From: a virus
Strand: one strand, 5' to 3'
Length of the DNA stretch: 64,000 bases
IMG/VR virus record: IMGVR_UViG_3300034073_003178
Span: 1-64,000 of that record
Below the pieces are notes generated by a model. It saw only the letters and a program-made list of their open reading frames with translations, did no database searches and was not told the DNA's origin. Shown one piece after another: positions 25,037 to 35,034 of the stretch (position 1 is its first letter; each line of letters opens with the position of its first letter). The position numbers were made by a program, and so were the translations under genes.

Positions 25037-28000
25037 TTAAGTTAATCCTGCTCCCGAAATGATGAACACATCAGCATTATTTACATCAGCAACACAAAGA
25101 ACGGTACAAACACCATAAGCACCAAGAGTTCTATTTCCTGTTTGAGTTGTACCAGCATATCTTAAAGTCACATTAGAACCTTGAGTAATTGTTTGTGCAA
25201 CTGCAGAGTCATTATAAATCACCACATTTTCTCCTACTTGGAATACATTGACGGGAACTGTTACACCACCAGTAGTAATATCAATATGTTTTCCATTATC
25301 TGATGCTTGAAGAACATATGATGTTGTTTGAACATTTTGCGGAATTGTTGCAGGACCAAATGTTCCTTGGTTTCCTTGAAGTCCTTGTGTACTTTGAATA
25401 CCTTGAAGACCTTGAACACCCTGAACACCCTGATCTCCTTGTAATCCTTGAACCCCTTGATTGCCTTGTAATCCTTGATTTCCCTGAGAACCTATTGTTC
25501 CTTGATTTCCCTGTAGTCCTTGAGAACCTTGAGAACCAGAAATACCTTGATTACTTAAACCTTGAGTTCCTTGTCTACCCTGAAGACCTTGAGATCCTTG
25601 ATTACTTAAACCTTGAACCCCTTGATTTCCTTGTAATCCTTGAGAACCTTGAGATCCTATTGTTCCTTGATTTCCCTGTAGTCCTTGGGAACCTTGAGAA
25701 CCAGAAATACCTTGATTACTTAAACCTTGAGTTCCTTGTCTTCCCTGCAATCCTTGAGAACCTTGATTACTTAAACCTTGAACACCTTGATTGCCCTGAA
25801 GACCTGTTGGGCCTGTTGGTTCTGGTCCAAACTCAACCCATTGTTGACTATTTCCATCATTATAATAACGATATGTAACCCCGGTATTTTCATTAATCCA
25901 AATATCCCCAACAACTGAAGATATTCCTGCAGATGATGGTTGGATATAAGTTCTCGGTGCCCATCTAGTTGCTCCAGATGCTGTAGATACTATTATTGAA
26001 CCTGCAATTCCTACATTATTGAAACTATCATAAACAGAACCTCTAATTCTAATATTTCCATTTACATCCAAACTTTGTGTTGGAATAGAAGTTCCGATTC
26101 CTACAGAACCTAATCCACTTACTACAAGAGAAGGTGAAGCAAAAAGTGCTGTAGTCAGTCCAGAATTTACTGTTGAGAGACCTATGTAATAAGGTTTAGT
26201 TTCTACTGAAGAAATATTATAAAAAGTAGAAATACCTGATCCACCTTCACTAGCATTTCCTGCGGGGCCTTGAACACCTTGAACACCTTGATTTGATAAT
26301 CCTTGAGTACCTTGTCTACCTTGAAGACCTTGAGAACCTTGATTACTTAAACCTTGAACCCCTTGATTGCCTTGAAGACCTTGAGCACCTGAAGTTCCTT
26401 GAGAACCTGAAGTTCCTTGAGAACCTGAAGTTCCTTGAGAACCTGAAGTTCCTTGAGAACCTGAAGTTCCTTGATTACTTAAACCTTGAGTTCCTTGTCT
26501 GCCTTGGAGACCTTGAGCACCTTGAGAACCTGAAGTTCCTTGAGAACCTGAAGTTCCTTGAGAACCTGAAGTTCCTTGAGAACCTGAAGTTCCTTGATTA
26601 CTTAAACCTTGAGCACCTTGATTTCCCTGCAATCCCTGTGAACCTTGAGCACCTGAAGTTCCTTGAGATCCAGATGTTCCTTGAGCACCTGAAGTTCCTT
26701 GAGATCCAGATGTTCCTTGAGCGCCTGAAGTTCCCTGAGAACCAAATGTTCCTTGAGAACCTGCTATACCTTGATTACTTAAACCTTGAGTTCCTTGTCT
26801 TCCCTGGAGACCTTGAGCACCTTGAGATCCAGAAATACCTTGATTGCTTAAACCTTGATTACCTTGTAATCCCTGCGAACCTTGAGAACCAGAGATACCT
26901 TGATTACTTAATCCTTGAACTCCTTGATTTCCCTGAAGACCCTGAGCACCTTGATTTCCTTGTAACCCTTGAGAACCTTGAGATCCTAATGTACCTTGAG
27001 CACCTGAAGTTCCTTGAGATCCTATTGTTCCCTGCAAACCTTGAGTTCCTTGATTACCTTGTAATCCTTGAAGACCTTGAGTTCCTTGATTACCTTGTAA
27101 TCCTTGAAGACCTTGAGATCCTGAAGTACCTTGATTACCCTGAACACCTTGATTACTTAAACCTTGAGTTCCTTGTCTGCCTTGGAGACCTTGGGAACCT
27201 TGATTACTTAAACCCTGAACACCCTGCAATCCTTGAGAACCTTGAGATCCAGAAGTACCTTGTGAACCTGATATACCTTGAGAACCAGTATCTCCTTTAT
27301 CTCCTGTTCTAGCGAAAGTGATGATAATATCTTCGTTAGAACTAAATGAAGTTGCACTACCGGAAACATATGAACAATCAACTTCAAAATATCCAGTTTG
27401 TTCTATAATTCCGGAAATAGTGAAAAGTGCAAAATCAGAAGAATCAAACTTATTTGAAATTCTAAAATGACCTTTAATAGTTGATGTAGAATCATCAATT
27501 GTTCTTAGGAATGATTGGATATCAGTTGTTCCATCGTTTTGATCATCAATATAAAGTTTATTTGCAAGAGTTATATTAGAATTATTAAACTTAAGATTTC
27601 CAGTTCCTGGATCAATATTTGTAGTATCAGTATTAAAAGTATAATCAAAAGTAGCACCACCAAAGTTTCCATCTTTACCAGAAAGTCCTTGCAAACCTTG
27701 AGAACCAGAAGTACCCTGTGTTCCTTGATTACCTTGGACACCTTGATTGCTTAAACCTTGAACACCTTGATTTCCTTGTAGTCCCTGTGATCCCTGAGAT
27801 CCTGAAGTTCCTTGAGTTCCTTGTAGTCCCTGTGATCCTTGTGTTCCTTGATTACCTTGAACACCTTGATTGCTTAGACCTTGGACACCTTGAGAACCTT
27901 GAGATCCTGATGTACCCTGTAATCCTTGAGTTCCCTGATTACCTTGTAAACCTTGCAATCCTTGAATTCCTTGATTGCCTTGTAATCCTTGAAGACCTTG

Positions 28001-29425
28001 AGAACCTTGAGCGCCTGAAGTTCCCTGAGAACCAAATGTTCCTTGAGAACCTGCTACACCTTGATTACTTAAACCTTGAGTACCTTGATTTCCCTGAAGA
28101 CCTTGAGCACCTTGGGAACCTGAAGTGCCTTGAGAACCTGAAGTGCCTTGAAATCCAGATGAACCTTGAGTACCTTGATTTCCCTGAGCACCTTGATTAC
28201 TTAAACCTTGAACACCTTGATTTCCTTGAAATCCTGATGAACCTTGAGCGCCAGAAACACCTTGATTACTTAAACCCTGAATACCTTGACCCCCTTGAGC
28301 ACCTTCTGGGCCTACAGAAGCATAAACTTCCCAAGTAGTTCCATCATAAATTAAATCAACTTTTACTCCAGGAATATCAAGAATTAAATCCTCATCAAAT
28401 CCTTCAATTGTTGAACCGTTTCTTGCAACTGTTAAGTTATTTGTTTCCCAGTTATTACCATCTGCAATAGTTATAAAATTTCCATTTAAAGGAGTTGCTG
28501 GAAGTGTAATAGTAAAAGAACCACCAGAAGTATCGGCAATAATTTGTTCGCCATTTATTGCTGTATAATTTTCAGTTTTTCTAGTCCATAATCCACCAAA
28601 AGCACCTGATAAACCTTGAACACCTTGAATAGATTCTCCTTGCAATCCCTGCAAACCTTGAAGTCCTTGAGAACCTGTTCCTTGTGATCCTTGAGTTCCT
28701 TGAGTTCCTTGAGCACCTTGGCCTCCTTGTGATTCTAATAATTCCCAAGATGCACCATTCCAACCATAAAAACTACCAGACTCATACTTAATTTTATCTT
28801 CCGTTAGGGTTCCGGTAATATAACCAGAACCATTATTTTCATCAACACGAAATACAATTCCTAAAAATTGAATAAAAGTTCCACTAGCAGTGGGTGGAAC
28901 ATTGGTATATCCACCAGCAATACCAAGATATACTTTATCTCCTACATTAAACTGAGAAGTATCTACACCCTTAATCTCACCCAAGACCAACATTCGGCCT
29001 TCTGCTTCGTCTGCTATGGTTTCATCCATAACACCGATAGCAATCTTATTTGTATCATCTGCACGAGCAGGTGCTACAGTTATAGTATTTCCAGAAATTC
29101 CAACCTGATAAACAGGAGTTCCTTTAGGGATAGTTGAACCTGAAACATTCTTTGCAGTTTCATAGATGGTTTTTGCATTAACTCTATCAGTCCAATCTAC
29201 TCCAGTACCAGTAGATATAAGAATTTCATCAGGACTTCCTGGGTTATTATTACTATCATATAAAATACCACGAACTCTTATATCTCCAGCAATATCTAAA
29301 TCTGCAGTTGCATTTGTAGTTCCTATGCCAACTTTACCAGTAACCTCAAGTACTGTTTTATTTTCGGTATAAGAACTAATACCGACTTTAAGATTTTTTT
29401 GACGATTACTGAGATACTTTGCCAT
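25037..29425 (-). CDS. Giant collagen-like tail fibre protein C (1462 aa)
   Basis: Starts MAKYLSNRQKNLKVGISSYT, then a fibre-type module KVGIGTTNATADLDIAGDIR (residues 30-50) and a beta domain to about residue 225. Several collagen-like tracts follow, separated by globular inserts: a domain with YTAINGEQIIADTSGGSFTI (about 285-375), one with SDFALFTISGIIEQTGYFEV (about 620-710), and a second GIGT module (SVGIGTSIPTQSLDVNGNIR, about 1110). The C-terminal 80 residues (NVQTTSYVLQASDNGKHIDI onward) are a beta domain. The protein is therefore a beaded fibre of triple-helix rods joined by small domains. It is the third member of a duplicated cassette. Confidence 0.8.
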   Translation of the reverse strand: MAKYLSNRQKNLKVGISSYTENKTVLEVTGKVGIGTTNATADLDIAGDIRVRGILYDSNNNPGSPDEILISTGTGVDWTDRVNAKTIYETAKNVSGSTIPKGTPVYQVGISGNTITVAPARADDTNKIAIGVMDETIADEAEGRMLVLGEIKGVDTSQFNVGDKVYLGIAGGYTNVPPTASGTFIQFLGIVFRVDENNGSGYITGTLTEDKIKYESGSFYGWNGASWELLESQGGQGAQGTQGTQGSQGTGSQGLQGLQGLQGESIQGVQGLSGAFGGLWTRKTENYTAINGEQIIADTSGGSFTITLPATPLNGNFITIADGNNWETNNLTVARNGSTIEGFDEDLILDIPGVKVDLIYDGTTWEVYASVGPEGAQGGQGIQGLSNQGVSGAQGSSGFQGNQGVQGLSNQGAQGNQGTQGSSGFQGTSGSQGTSGSQGAQGLQGNQGTQGLSNQGVAGSQGTFGSQGTSGAQGSQGLQGLQGNQGIQGLQGLQGNQGTQGLQGTSGSQGSQGVQGLSNQGVQGNQGTQGSQGLQGTQGTSGSQGSQGLQGNQGVQGLSNQGVQGNQGTQGTSGSQGLQGLSGKDGNFGGATFDYTFNTDTTNIDPGTGNLKFNNSNITLANKLYIDDQNDGTTDIQSFLRTIDDSTSTIKGHFRISNKFDSSDFALFTISGIIEQTGYFEVDCSYVSGSATSFSSNEDIIITFARTGDKGDTGSQGISGSQGTSGSQGSQGLQGVQGLSNQGSQGLQGRQGTQGLSNQGVQGNQGTSGSQGLQGLQGNQGTQGLQGLQGNQGTQGLQGTIGSQGTSGAQGTLGSQGSQGLQGNQGAQGLQGNQGVQGLSNQGISGSQGSQGLQGNQGLSNQGISGSQGAQGLQGRQGTQGLSNQGIAGSQGTFGSQGTSGAQGTSGSQGTSGAQGTSGSQGTSGAQGSQGLQGNQGAQGLSNQGTSGSQGTSGSQGTSGSQGTSGSQGAQGLQGRQGTQGLSNQGTSGSQGTSGSQGTSGSQGTSGSQGTSGAQGLQGNQGVQGLSNQGSQGLQGRQGTQGLSNQGVQGVQGPAGNASEGGSGISTFYNISSVETKPYYIGLSTVNSGLTTALFASPSLVVSGLGSVGIGTSIPTQSLDVNGNIRIRGSVYDSFNNVGIAGSIIVSTASGATRWAPRTYIQPSSAGISSVVGDIWINENTGVTYRYYNDGNSQQWVEFGPEPTGPTGLQGNQGVQGLSNQGSQGLQGRQGTQGLSNQGISGSQGSQGLQGNQGTIGSQGSQGLQGNQGVQGLSNQGSQGLQGRQGTQGLSNQGISGSQGSQGLQGNQGTIGSQGNQGLQGNQGVQGLQGDQGVQGVQGLQGIQSTQGLQGNQGTFGPATIPQNVQTTSYVLQASDNGKHIDITTGGVTVPVNVFQVGENVVIYNDSAVAQTITQGSNVTLRYAGTTQTGNRTLGAYGVCTVLCVADVNNADVFIISGAGLT
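25366..28718 (-). repeat. Collagen-like coding repeat tracts (protein C)
   Basis: At least four separate Gly-X-Gln tracts (about 25366-25810, 26265-27290, 27680-28305, 28615-28725) within one gene. A run of GTSGSQ units at 26390-26600 is almost identical copy to copy. The GLSNQG break appears in the three longest tracts. Confidence 0.85.
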
Positions 29426-29434
29426 TTGAAGATA

Positions 29435-29764
29435 TTAATTGAGGGTTTCTAAGATGCTTGCGACAAATTTTAAATTGCTGGCATTACTACCTGATAATAC
29501 TAATTTATCTCCACTTTCAAGAACCAATTTTCCAGAAAGAAGATTCGCAGTATCATTTGCTGAAATTGGAAATTCTTTTAACATTTCAGTATCAGTTGAT
29601 GATCTGCGATGAGTTAGAGAAACATCTTCATTTGTTGATCCGATGTTTGCAACTTGCGCTAAAAGAACAACACCTGTATATCCAACAGGAGCAGTATAAA
29701 TTGAAGTTGCACTTGTGCCTACAACTGAAGTAACTGTTTTAAAAACATTAAGTGCTAATGCCAT
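29435..29764 (-). CDS. Small virion protein, cassette copy 1 (109 aa)
   Basis: A 109-residue beta-rich protein (VGTSATSIYTAPVGYTGVVL in the N-terminal half, then NIGSTNEDVSLTHRRSS). It is paralogous to the 119-residue protein at 38844-39203, with the same order of motifs and the same ending (SILETLN versus SVLETAKQ). Such small proteins resemble phage head-fibre or tail connector proteins. An AGGAGG ribosome-binding site lies at the end of the upstream beta-helix gene, which it follows by 4 bases. Confidence 0.6.
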   Translation of the reverse strand: MALALNVFKTVTSVVGTSATSIYTAPVGYTGVVLLAQVANIGSTNEDVSLTHRRSSTDTEMLKEFPISANDTANLLSGKLVLESGDKLVLSGSNASNLKFVASILETLN

Positions 29765-29768
29765 TGTA

Positions 29769-32657
29769 TTAATCTCCTCCTAATGCGAGTATGAATGGTG
29801 TCACTGTTGAGAATAAACTCTTAGAATAAAATGTTCCTGAAATAGTTCCAGTTTGCTGATTAATAACTACTCCATCGCCAATTCTGAAATTTCCAGATTG
29901 ATCAGTAGAAGTGAAAACGACCAGTCCTCCATTAAGAGCACTAGTTTCATTTTCTTGAATAGGAACACCTCCTACAGAAGGAAGGGCCGTATTAATGTTT
30001 GTTCCAGAACCAATATATTCAAGAGAATGTCCTGATGCTAATATTCTACTTTGCTTAAAGAATGGAACAGCAGTTCCTACTCCAACAGCATAAGGAACAT
30101 TATCACTTAAAGTTATTGTGCAAATTCCTGCAGATACTGGAGTTGATTTTTCAATTATATAATAAGTAGGAAATATATTTGCAGTACCAGTTGCAGTATT
30201 AATACCCACATTCGGAGAATCAAAAGTTACTTTTGGAGTGGTAGTATATCCTCTTCCATTAGAGATCATTTCAACTGAAACTATAGACCCATCTCTTACT
30301 TCTGCTACAGCAGTTGCAGGAATACCCCAAGAAGTTTCTGGATCTTCAATAGTAAGTTCTACAGTTCCAGTGTAACCACTTCCACCTGAAGTAATACTAA
30401 TACCATTTATACTATAAAAAAGTCTATCAAAATAAACCACTTGACCATCAAAAGGACGAACTACATTAATTTTTACAGTTCCTCCAGAATTATAAGTATG
30501 CGGTAAAGTAGATGTTCCAACATAAACACTAAATGTAGTACTAGCAGCAGAAACAGCAGGAAGAGCATTTGCACCGCTAATGTTACCAGCATTCAATCTT
30601 GAAGTAACAATTCCTACAAGATTATCAATAAATGATTGAACATCTGCACAAGAAGATGGATCTGTATTAGAATTAGTTAATGGATCTGCGGCAATTGTTA
30701 AATCTTTATTATTCAAATTATTTGTAATGGCAAGTTTCATCAATTCTCTTGCCGTAGTAAATCCAACAATTGTTTGAGGAATTTCACTTGAAATTCCAAC
30801 AATTAATGACGATCCATCATAACTGAAATAAGATCTAGTAGTTTCAATGATATTCTTAGAAGTAAAATCTCTTACATCTGTAGAAACAGCATCAACAATA
30901 TAACCAATATCTCTTAAACATTTTGATCCTCCTTCAGTCAAAGTTCCATAATTATCCTCACTTGAAATAGAACTTAACGAACCTTGAGAAATAACTGATG
31001 TTACAATTCCAACTAAGTTATCAATATTACTTTGAACATCTGCACAAGAATTTGGATCAGTATTACTACCAGTCAATGGATCTGCAGTAATTGTTAAATC
31101 AGTGTATACTGCACCAGAAAGAGTATTTGTAATCGCATCTTTCATCAATTCTTTTGCTTCCGAGAAAGCATAAATTGATTCTGTTTCTTCACCAACTAAT
31201 CCATTCGTAATTGGTACTCCAGCACCATCAAAATATTGCCTTACGAATTGTCTTGAATATCTATTGCCTCCAGTAAATACATCTGTGGCGATTGCATCTA
31301 CAAAATATCCAAGGTCTCTTTTACACTTGTTTATTGTAGTGGATATGCCAGGATAAGCATTACTAGTATTAGTCCATGCAGTATCAACAATAACACTCTT
31401 GTTTTTTATAATCAAACGATATGCATCATAATATCTTGATCTGGTATTTGTTTGACTATCACCTCTAAAATAAAAATCTGGATATTCTACTGCAATGGCT
31501 GCCAATGATTTATCTTGTATTTCTCTTCTATTTGCCTGAATTAAATTATAAGAATCTACATACCTACCTGGAGCAACCGTAACAGTTTGAAAAACATATC
31601 CTTTATTTCCTGAAGGATAAGTTACAATTCCTGGGCCAGAAGGACAAGTAAATGCCAATCCTACAATTGACACACCCATTCCAACTGAGAAATTATGAGC
31701 AGAGTCTGTAGTTGCAGTTAAAATACCAGTAGCATTATCATAAGTTGCTGATGTTATGTTTAAAGTTGGAGTGTTTAAATCTATGGCAAACTCAAATGCA
31801 TTTGCATCTTCTGCTTGTGCAACAGAACCTGTATATTTTAAAGGGCCTACTCCGTCAGAAACTAAAGCAAAATTGCCAAAAGAAGAGTTAGAATTAGTTA
31901 GATCACAAGCAGCTCCAGTTCCACAAAAAACTGCAATATCATTACAAATTGTAAACATGGATACCAATTGAGCATAACCTTCATTGGTAATTGAACAACC
32001 AATCCCACCTTGATTATATTGAGTATATGAATCAAGAACCATAGATTTAAGAGGCCCTATTGCTTTAGAACCATCAATTTTTAATCCAATTGAATTTGGA
32101 ATAAAGTTAGTGCAGTTCTGTATATAAGGTGATTGATTAAAATATCCAATTTGATTTGGATTAAAAGCAAAAATTGCCTTACCTGGATTTAAAGTTCCAG
32201 TATAAGACATTTCTGCCACATAATTTCCATTTGAAACATAAAATAAATCTTCATTTGCATTTTGTGGAGAAACTGATACTTCTCTTAAACTTTCTCCAAC
32301 AATAGATACCTGTTCGGGAATAACAAGAGGGTTATTTTCTACATAAGATCCAGCACTAACTTTAATAATTGTTCCTGTTCTTGCTTCTGTAAGTGCTGCT
32401 CCGATTGTTCTTTTTGCGTCTCCGAGTTTTTTTCCTGTGTTTGTGTCAGTTCCATCTTGAGTTACATAGAGAATATTAGTAACAGTTATACCTGCACCAA
32501 TGGAAACAATATCAGTTCCTATTCCCGCTCTTTCTCTTGCAATAAAAAGCTCGCCATCATTTGTATTTAAAGCTAACTCCCCCAAAGGCAACTGATCTAC
32601 CGTGGGTTTTTTTCCAGGAACTGATGACCGCTTTATGCGGATAATAGGTGCCGCCAT
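29769..32657 (-). CDS. Beta-helix tail fibre/spike protein, cassette copy 1 (962 aa)
   Basis: Begins with a fibre N-terminal region (IRIKRSSVPGKKPT, then LPLGELALNTNDGELFIARE) like that of tropism-determinant proteins. It continues with a pectate-lyase-like beta-helix start (ILYVTQDGTDTNTG, KRTIGAALTEARTGTIIKVS, GSYVENNPLVIPEQVSIVGE). The N- and C-terminal parts align with the 39205-43194 protein (SYTQYNQGGIGCSITNEGYA versus a near-identical stretch there). The C-terminus FTSTDQSGNFRIGDGVVINQ is also shared. Single-stranded beta-helices in phage tail spikes bind or cut polysaccharide; no catalytic residues can be assigned. Confidence 0.7.
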   Translation of the reverse strand: MAAPIIRIKRSSVPGKKPTVDQLPLGELALNTNDGELFIARERAGIGTDIVSIGAGITVTNILYVTQDGTDTNTGKKLGDAKRTIGAALTEARTGTIIKVSAGSYVENNPLVIPEQVSIVGESLREVSVSPQNANEDLFYVSNGNYVAEMSYTGTLNPGKAIFAFNPNQIGYFNQSPYIQNCTNFIPNSIGLKIDGSKAIGPLKSMVLDSYTQYNQGGIGCSITNEGYAQLVSMFTICNDIAVFCGTGAACDLTNSNSSFGNFALVSDGVGPLKYTGSVAQAEDANAFEFAIDLNTPTLNITSATYDNATGILTATTDSAHNFSVGMGVSIVGLAFTCPSGPGIVTYPSGNKGYVFQTVTVAPGRYVDSYNLIQANRREIQDKSLAAIAVEYPDFYFRGDSQTNTRSRYYDAYRLIIKNKSVIVDTAWTNTSNAYPGISTTINKCKRDLGYFVDAIATDVFTGGNRYSRQFVRQYFDGAGVPITNGLVGEETESIYAFSEAKELMKDAITNTLSGAVYTDLTITADPLTGSNTDPNSCADVQSNIDNLVGIVTSVISQGSLSSISSEDNYGTLTEGGSKCLRDIGYIVDAVSTDVRDFTSKNIIETTRSYFSYDGSSLIVGISSEIPQTIVGFTTARELMKLAITNNLNNKDLTIAADPLTNSNTDPSSCADVQSFIDNLVGIVTSRLNAGNISGANALPAVSAASTTFSVYVGTSTLPHTYNSGGTVKINVVRPFDGQVVYFDRLFYSINGISITSGGSGYTGTVELTIEDPETSWGIPATAVAEVRDGSIVSVEMISNGRGYTTTPKVTFDSPNVGINTATGTANIFPTYYIIEKSTPVSAGICTITLSDNVPYAVGVGTAVPFFKQSRILASGHSLEYIGSGTNINTALPSVGGVPIQENETSALNGGLVVFTSTDQSGNFRIGDGVVINQQTGTISGTFYSKSLFSTVTPFILALGGD

Positions 32658-32681
32658 ATTATCTTATTGGTATTTACCTTC

Positions 32682-32706
32682 AAAAAACTCTTATGTAAGA
32701 GTTTTT
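32682..32706 (-). terminator. Intrinsic terminator between structural genes
   Basis: A near-perfect palindrome with 11-bp arms at 32683-32693 and 32696-32706 (ACTCTTA/TAAGAGT core flanked by A and T runs) and a 2-base loop. It ends in six Ts on the minus strand and would work in either direction. It follows the coiled-coil gene. Confidence 0.65.
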
Positions 32707-32708
32707 AT

Positions 32709-32716
32709 TATTTATG
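32709..32716 (-). promoter_or_regulatory. Late-promoter-like box before the copy-1 beta-helix gene
   Basis: CATAAATA on the minus strand, seven of eight T4 late-consensus bases, about 52 bases before the ATG at 32657. It overlaps the stop of the coiled-coil gene and precedes the terminator hairpin, so a start here would place the hairpin in the 5' leader. Confidence 0.35.
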
Positions 32717-32954
32717 AAAAATCTTCTTCTATCTTTGATACCTTTTTAGACTTCTTCATTTTTTCAATTTCTTCATTTAAATCATTAATTTTTCTATTTA
32801 ATGCTTCAATTAGTTGATTTGAATTCATTAATCTTGCTTCAAGTGCAATTGTTTGTGCGGTTAAATCACTTACCTTTTGTTGGTATACTGAGAGAAGATT
32901 TTTAATTTCTTGTTCGTTCATTTCAATTAAAATTTCTATCCTATTTAGAGACAT
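32712..32954 (-). CDS. Small coiled-coil protein (80 aa)
   Basis: A heptad-rich helical protein (MNEQEIKNLLSVYQQKVSDL onward, then LIEALNRKINDLNEEIEKMK) ending KSKKVSKIEEDFS. Probably a trimeric or dimeric coiled coil linking fibre parts. The first ATG (32954) abuts the T-run of a terminator hairpin, so the internal start at 32921 (MNEQEIKN, 69 aa) is a real alternative. Neither start has a good ribosome-binding site. Confidence 0.55.
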   Translation of the reverse strand: MSLNRIEILIEMNEQEIKNLLSVYQQKVSDLTAQTIALEARLMNSNQLIEALNRKINDLNEEIEKMKKSKKVSKIEEDFS

Positions 32955-32980
32955 AAAAAAGAGGAGGATTTCTCCTCCTC
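32955..32980 (-). terminator. Intrinsic terminator after the 643-aa fibre gene
   Basis: GAGGAGGA (32961-32968) pairs with TCCTCCTC (32973-32980) around a 4-base loop, and six Ts follow on the minus strand. It lies 25 bases after the stop of the gene at 33005-34936. The stem itself contains GGAGG, but too far from the next ATG to serve as its ribosome-binding site. Confidence 0.8.
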
Positions 32981-33004
32981 GTATAAAGACTTAAATATTA
33001 ATTA

Positions 33005-34936
33005 TTAAAAAGTACCACCATCAATTATAGCATTAGTAATAGTAACTTCACTATTTACACAACCAATGACTTCTACTGGATTTGCACCACAACCAGCAAC
33101 ATAAAGTCCACCAATTTCAAGAGAACCATTAGTAACAGCAGTAAGAATACTACTTGCTTCAGTTACTTCACTAGCAACCTTGATTCTTCCAACACTATCA
33201 TCCCAATATACTGCTGCTTTTTTAGCAGAAGTATCAAAGTAGTGGAATATTAAACCAGCATCAATGTTAGCATCGCTTGATGGAGGAACAAGATTACCAC
33301 TGTTATCTACAAGACCTACTTCAATTAGAGAATCCTTGACAAGAAGGGTCTCTGTATTTACAGTAGTTGTAGCACCATTTACAAAAAGATCACCTTGAAC
33401 AGTAAGATTATTGGAAACAGTAAGATTGGTTGAAACACCTACATTGCTACTTGAATCAATAGTTATTGCATTAGATCCAGGAGATATTCCATCATAGTGA
33501 GCAATGGCGTCAACATATAAAGTACCAGTAACATATGAAGATCCATCTACATATGAATCATTGATAACAGTAAGATCATTTGCAAGAGTAACATCTCCAG
33601 TTGTATCAGTAAGAGTTATTGCAGAAGCTCCATCAGAAGCATAAATCTCATTTCCACCAACTGTTAATGTTCCAGCAACTGTCACATCAGTTGCAAGTCC
33701 AACAGTAACTGTTTGTCCTGATACTGAAGTTCTTATTTCATTTGCAGTACCTGCAATAGTAAGACTTTGGGTATCAAGATCAATTGTTCCTGTTCCACTA
33801 TCACCAGCAATACCTAGATCATCATCTTGATCTATAGCATTGATTTGTGTTGCAACATAATCAATAACTGCAGATGAAGTTGGAACTGAAGAAGTTGAAG
33901 TTCCTGTAGAAACTGATGCAGAAAATTGAGTAATACCTACTCCAGTTCCCACTGTAAGAGAAGTGCCATCAAAAGTTAGATTTGCACTATCTTCAAGTTC
34001 TCCACCAGTACCAGCAAGAACTACTCTGCCAGAAGTTAAATCACTAACAGTAGCACTTGCGAAAGTTGCAGCAACAGAAACATTAACAGTATCTAATTCT
34101 GCAAGTCCAGTAACATCTAAACCACCATCAGCATTAAGAAGACCGCCAATGGTGCCGATACCTGTTACATTAAGGGTATCAAAATCGTTAGGATCTAATG
34201 AAAGAAGATCTTCAAGAGTTGCTATTGTAGTAGCATCAACGGTTTGAATACCTGCAAGAGTAATTAAACCGCCATTGTCATAAAGAACTTGAGTTGTTCC
34301 AATATAAAGTTCGCCTACGGTAGAAATACCAGAGGTTGTTGAATTATCGTAAGCAAGTTCTGTGAAAGTACCTGCAGCAGCTGAAGAAGCACCAATTACA
34401 GTGCCATCAATATTACCACCGTTAATGTCGGCAGTAGCAATAGTGCCTACACCAGAAACATTGATATCATCAAATTCTGCATTTCCAGTAACATCAATAC
34501 CTCCATCGGCCTCAATAAGACCACTGAAGGTTGAAATGCCTGTAAAAGTGGAGTTACTGATTGTAACACTATCAAAAGATGCTCCACTGGTAACTGATGC
34601 CCACTCAAGAACACCAGCTGAACCTAATTTGAGGAAGTGTCCTGTAGTACCTCCACCCTGAGGAAGAGTATAAGTTACAGGAGTGGATACTGTTGCTGGA
34701 GCGCGAAGTGAAACTCCGCTAGTACCATCCTTATCTACAAGCTTAAATTGTGCTGCATCAGTTCCATTTTCACGAGTCCAATAACGAGCAGAACCGAAGA
34801 ATTGGTTTGTTTCTGTGGATGATGAAAGACCTACATAAAGGTCGTACTTGTCTGTTGTAAAACCTGGCTCTCCAGCACGAAGACCAGGAAGATTTACAAA
34901 CAGACCTCTCTTAAACTGAAGTGTTGGAGATGCCAT
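33005..34936 (-). CDS. Tail fibre protein with repeated beta units (643 aa)
   Basis: N-terminus MASPTLQFKRGLFVNLPGLR, then AGEPGFTTDKYDLYVG, matching the N-terminal domain of major-tropism-determinant-type phage proteins that anchors a fibre to the virion. The body is built of repeated 'LTVGGNE--ASDG' and 'GLIEADGGIDVTGNAEFDDI' units (at least four), as in trimeric beta-shaft fibres. The C-terminus includes LLVKDSLIEVGLVDNSGNLV, DAGLIFHYFD and YVAGCGANPVEVIGCVNSEV, with two Cys. Ends 25 bases before a clear terminator. Confidence 0.7.
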   Translation of the reverse strand: MASPTLQFKRGLFVNLPGLRAGEPGFTTDKYDLYVGLSSSTETNQFFGSARYWTRENGTDAAQFKLVDKDGTSGVSLRAPATVSTPVTYTLPQGGGTTGHFLKLGSAGVLEWASVTSGASFDSVTISNSTFTGISTFSGLIEADGGIDVTGNAEFDDINVSGVGTIATADINGGNIDGTVIGASSAAAGTFTELAYDNSTTSGISTVGELYIGTTQVLYDNGGLITLAGIQTVDATTIATLEDLLSLDPNDFDTLNVTGIGTIGGLLNADGGLDVTGLAELDTVNVSVAATFASATVSDLTSGRVVLAGTGGELEDSANLTFDGTSLTVGTGVGITQFSASVSTGTSTSSVPTSSAVIDYVATQINAIDQDDDLGIAGDSGTGTIDLDTQSLTIAGTANEIRTSVSGQTVTVGLATDVTVAGTLTVGGNEIYASDGASAITLTDTTGDVTLANDLTVINDSYVDGSSYVTGTLYVDAIAHYDGISPGSNAITIDSSSNVGVSTNLTVSNNLTVQGDLFVNGATTTVNTETLLVKDSLIEVGLVDNSGNLVPPSSDANIDAGLIFHYFDTSAKKAAVYWDDSVGRIKVASEVTEASSILTAVTNGSLEIGGLYVAGCGANPVEVIGCVNSEVTITNAIIDGGTF

Positions 34937-35024
34937 ATTTTCCTTTGATTGATAATTTGACTAGCTAGTACAAAAATTCACATCAAATTATTAATATGAG
35001 CAAATTAAAAAACATCATTACTAA

Positions 35025-35032
35025 TATTTATT
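35025..35032 (-). promoter_or_regulatory. Late-promoter-like box upstream of the 643-aa fibre gene
   Basis: AATAAATA on the minus strand in the 98-base gap between genes, giving a leader of about 80 bases before the ATG at 34936. Same seven-of-eight late-type word as at 21941 and 49799. Confidence 0.4.
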
Positions 35033-35034
35033 TC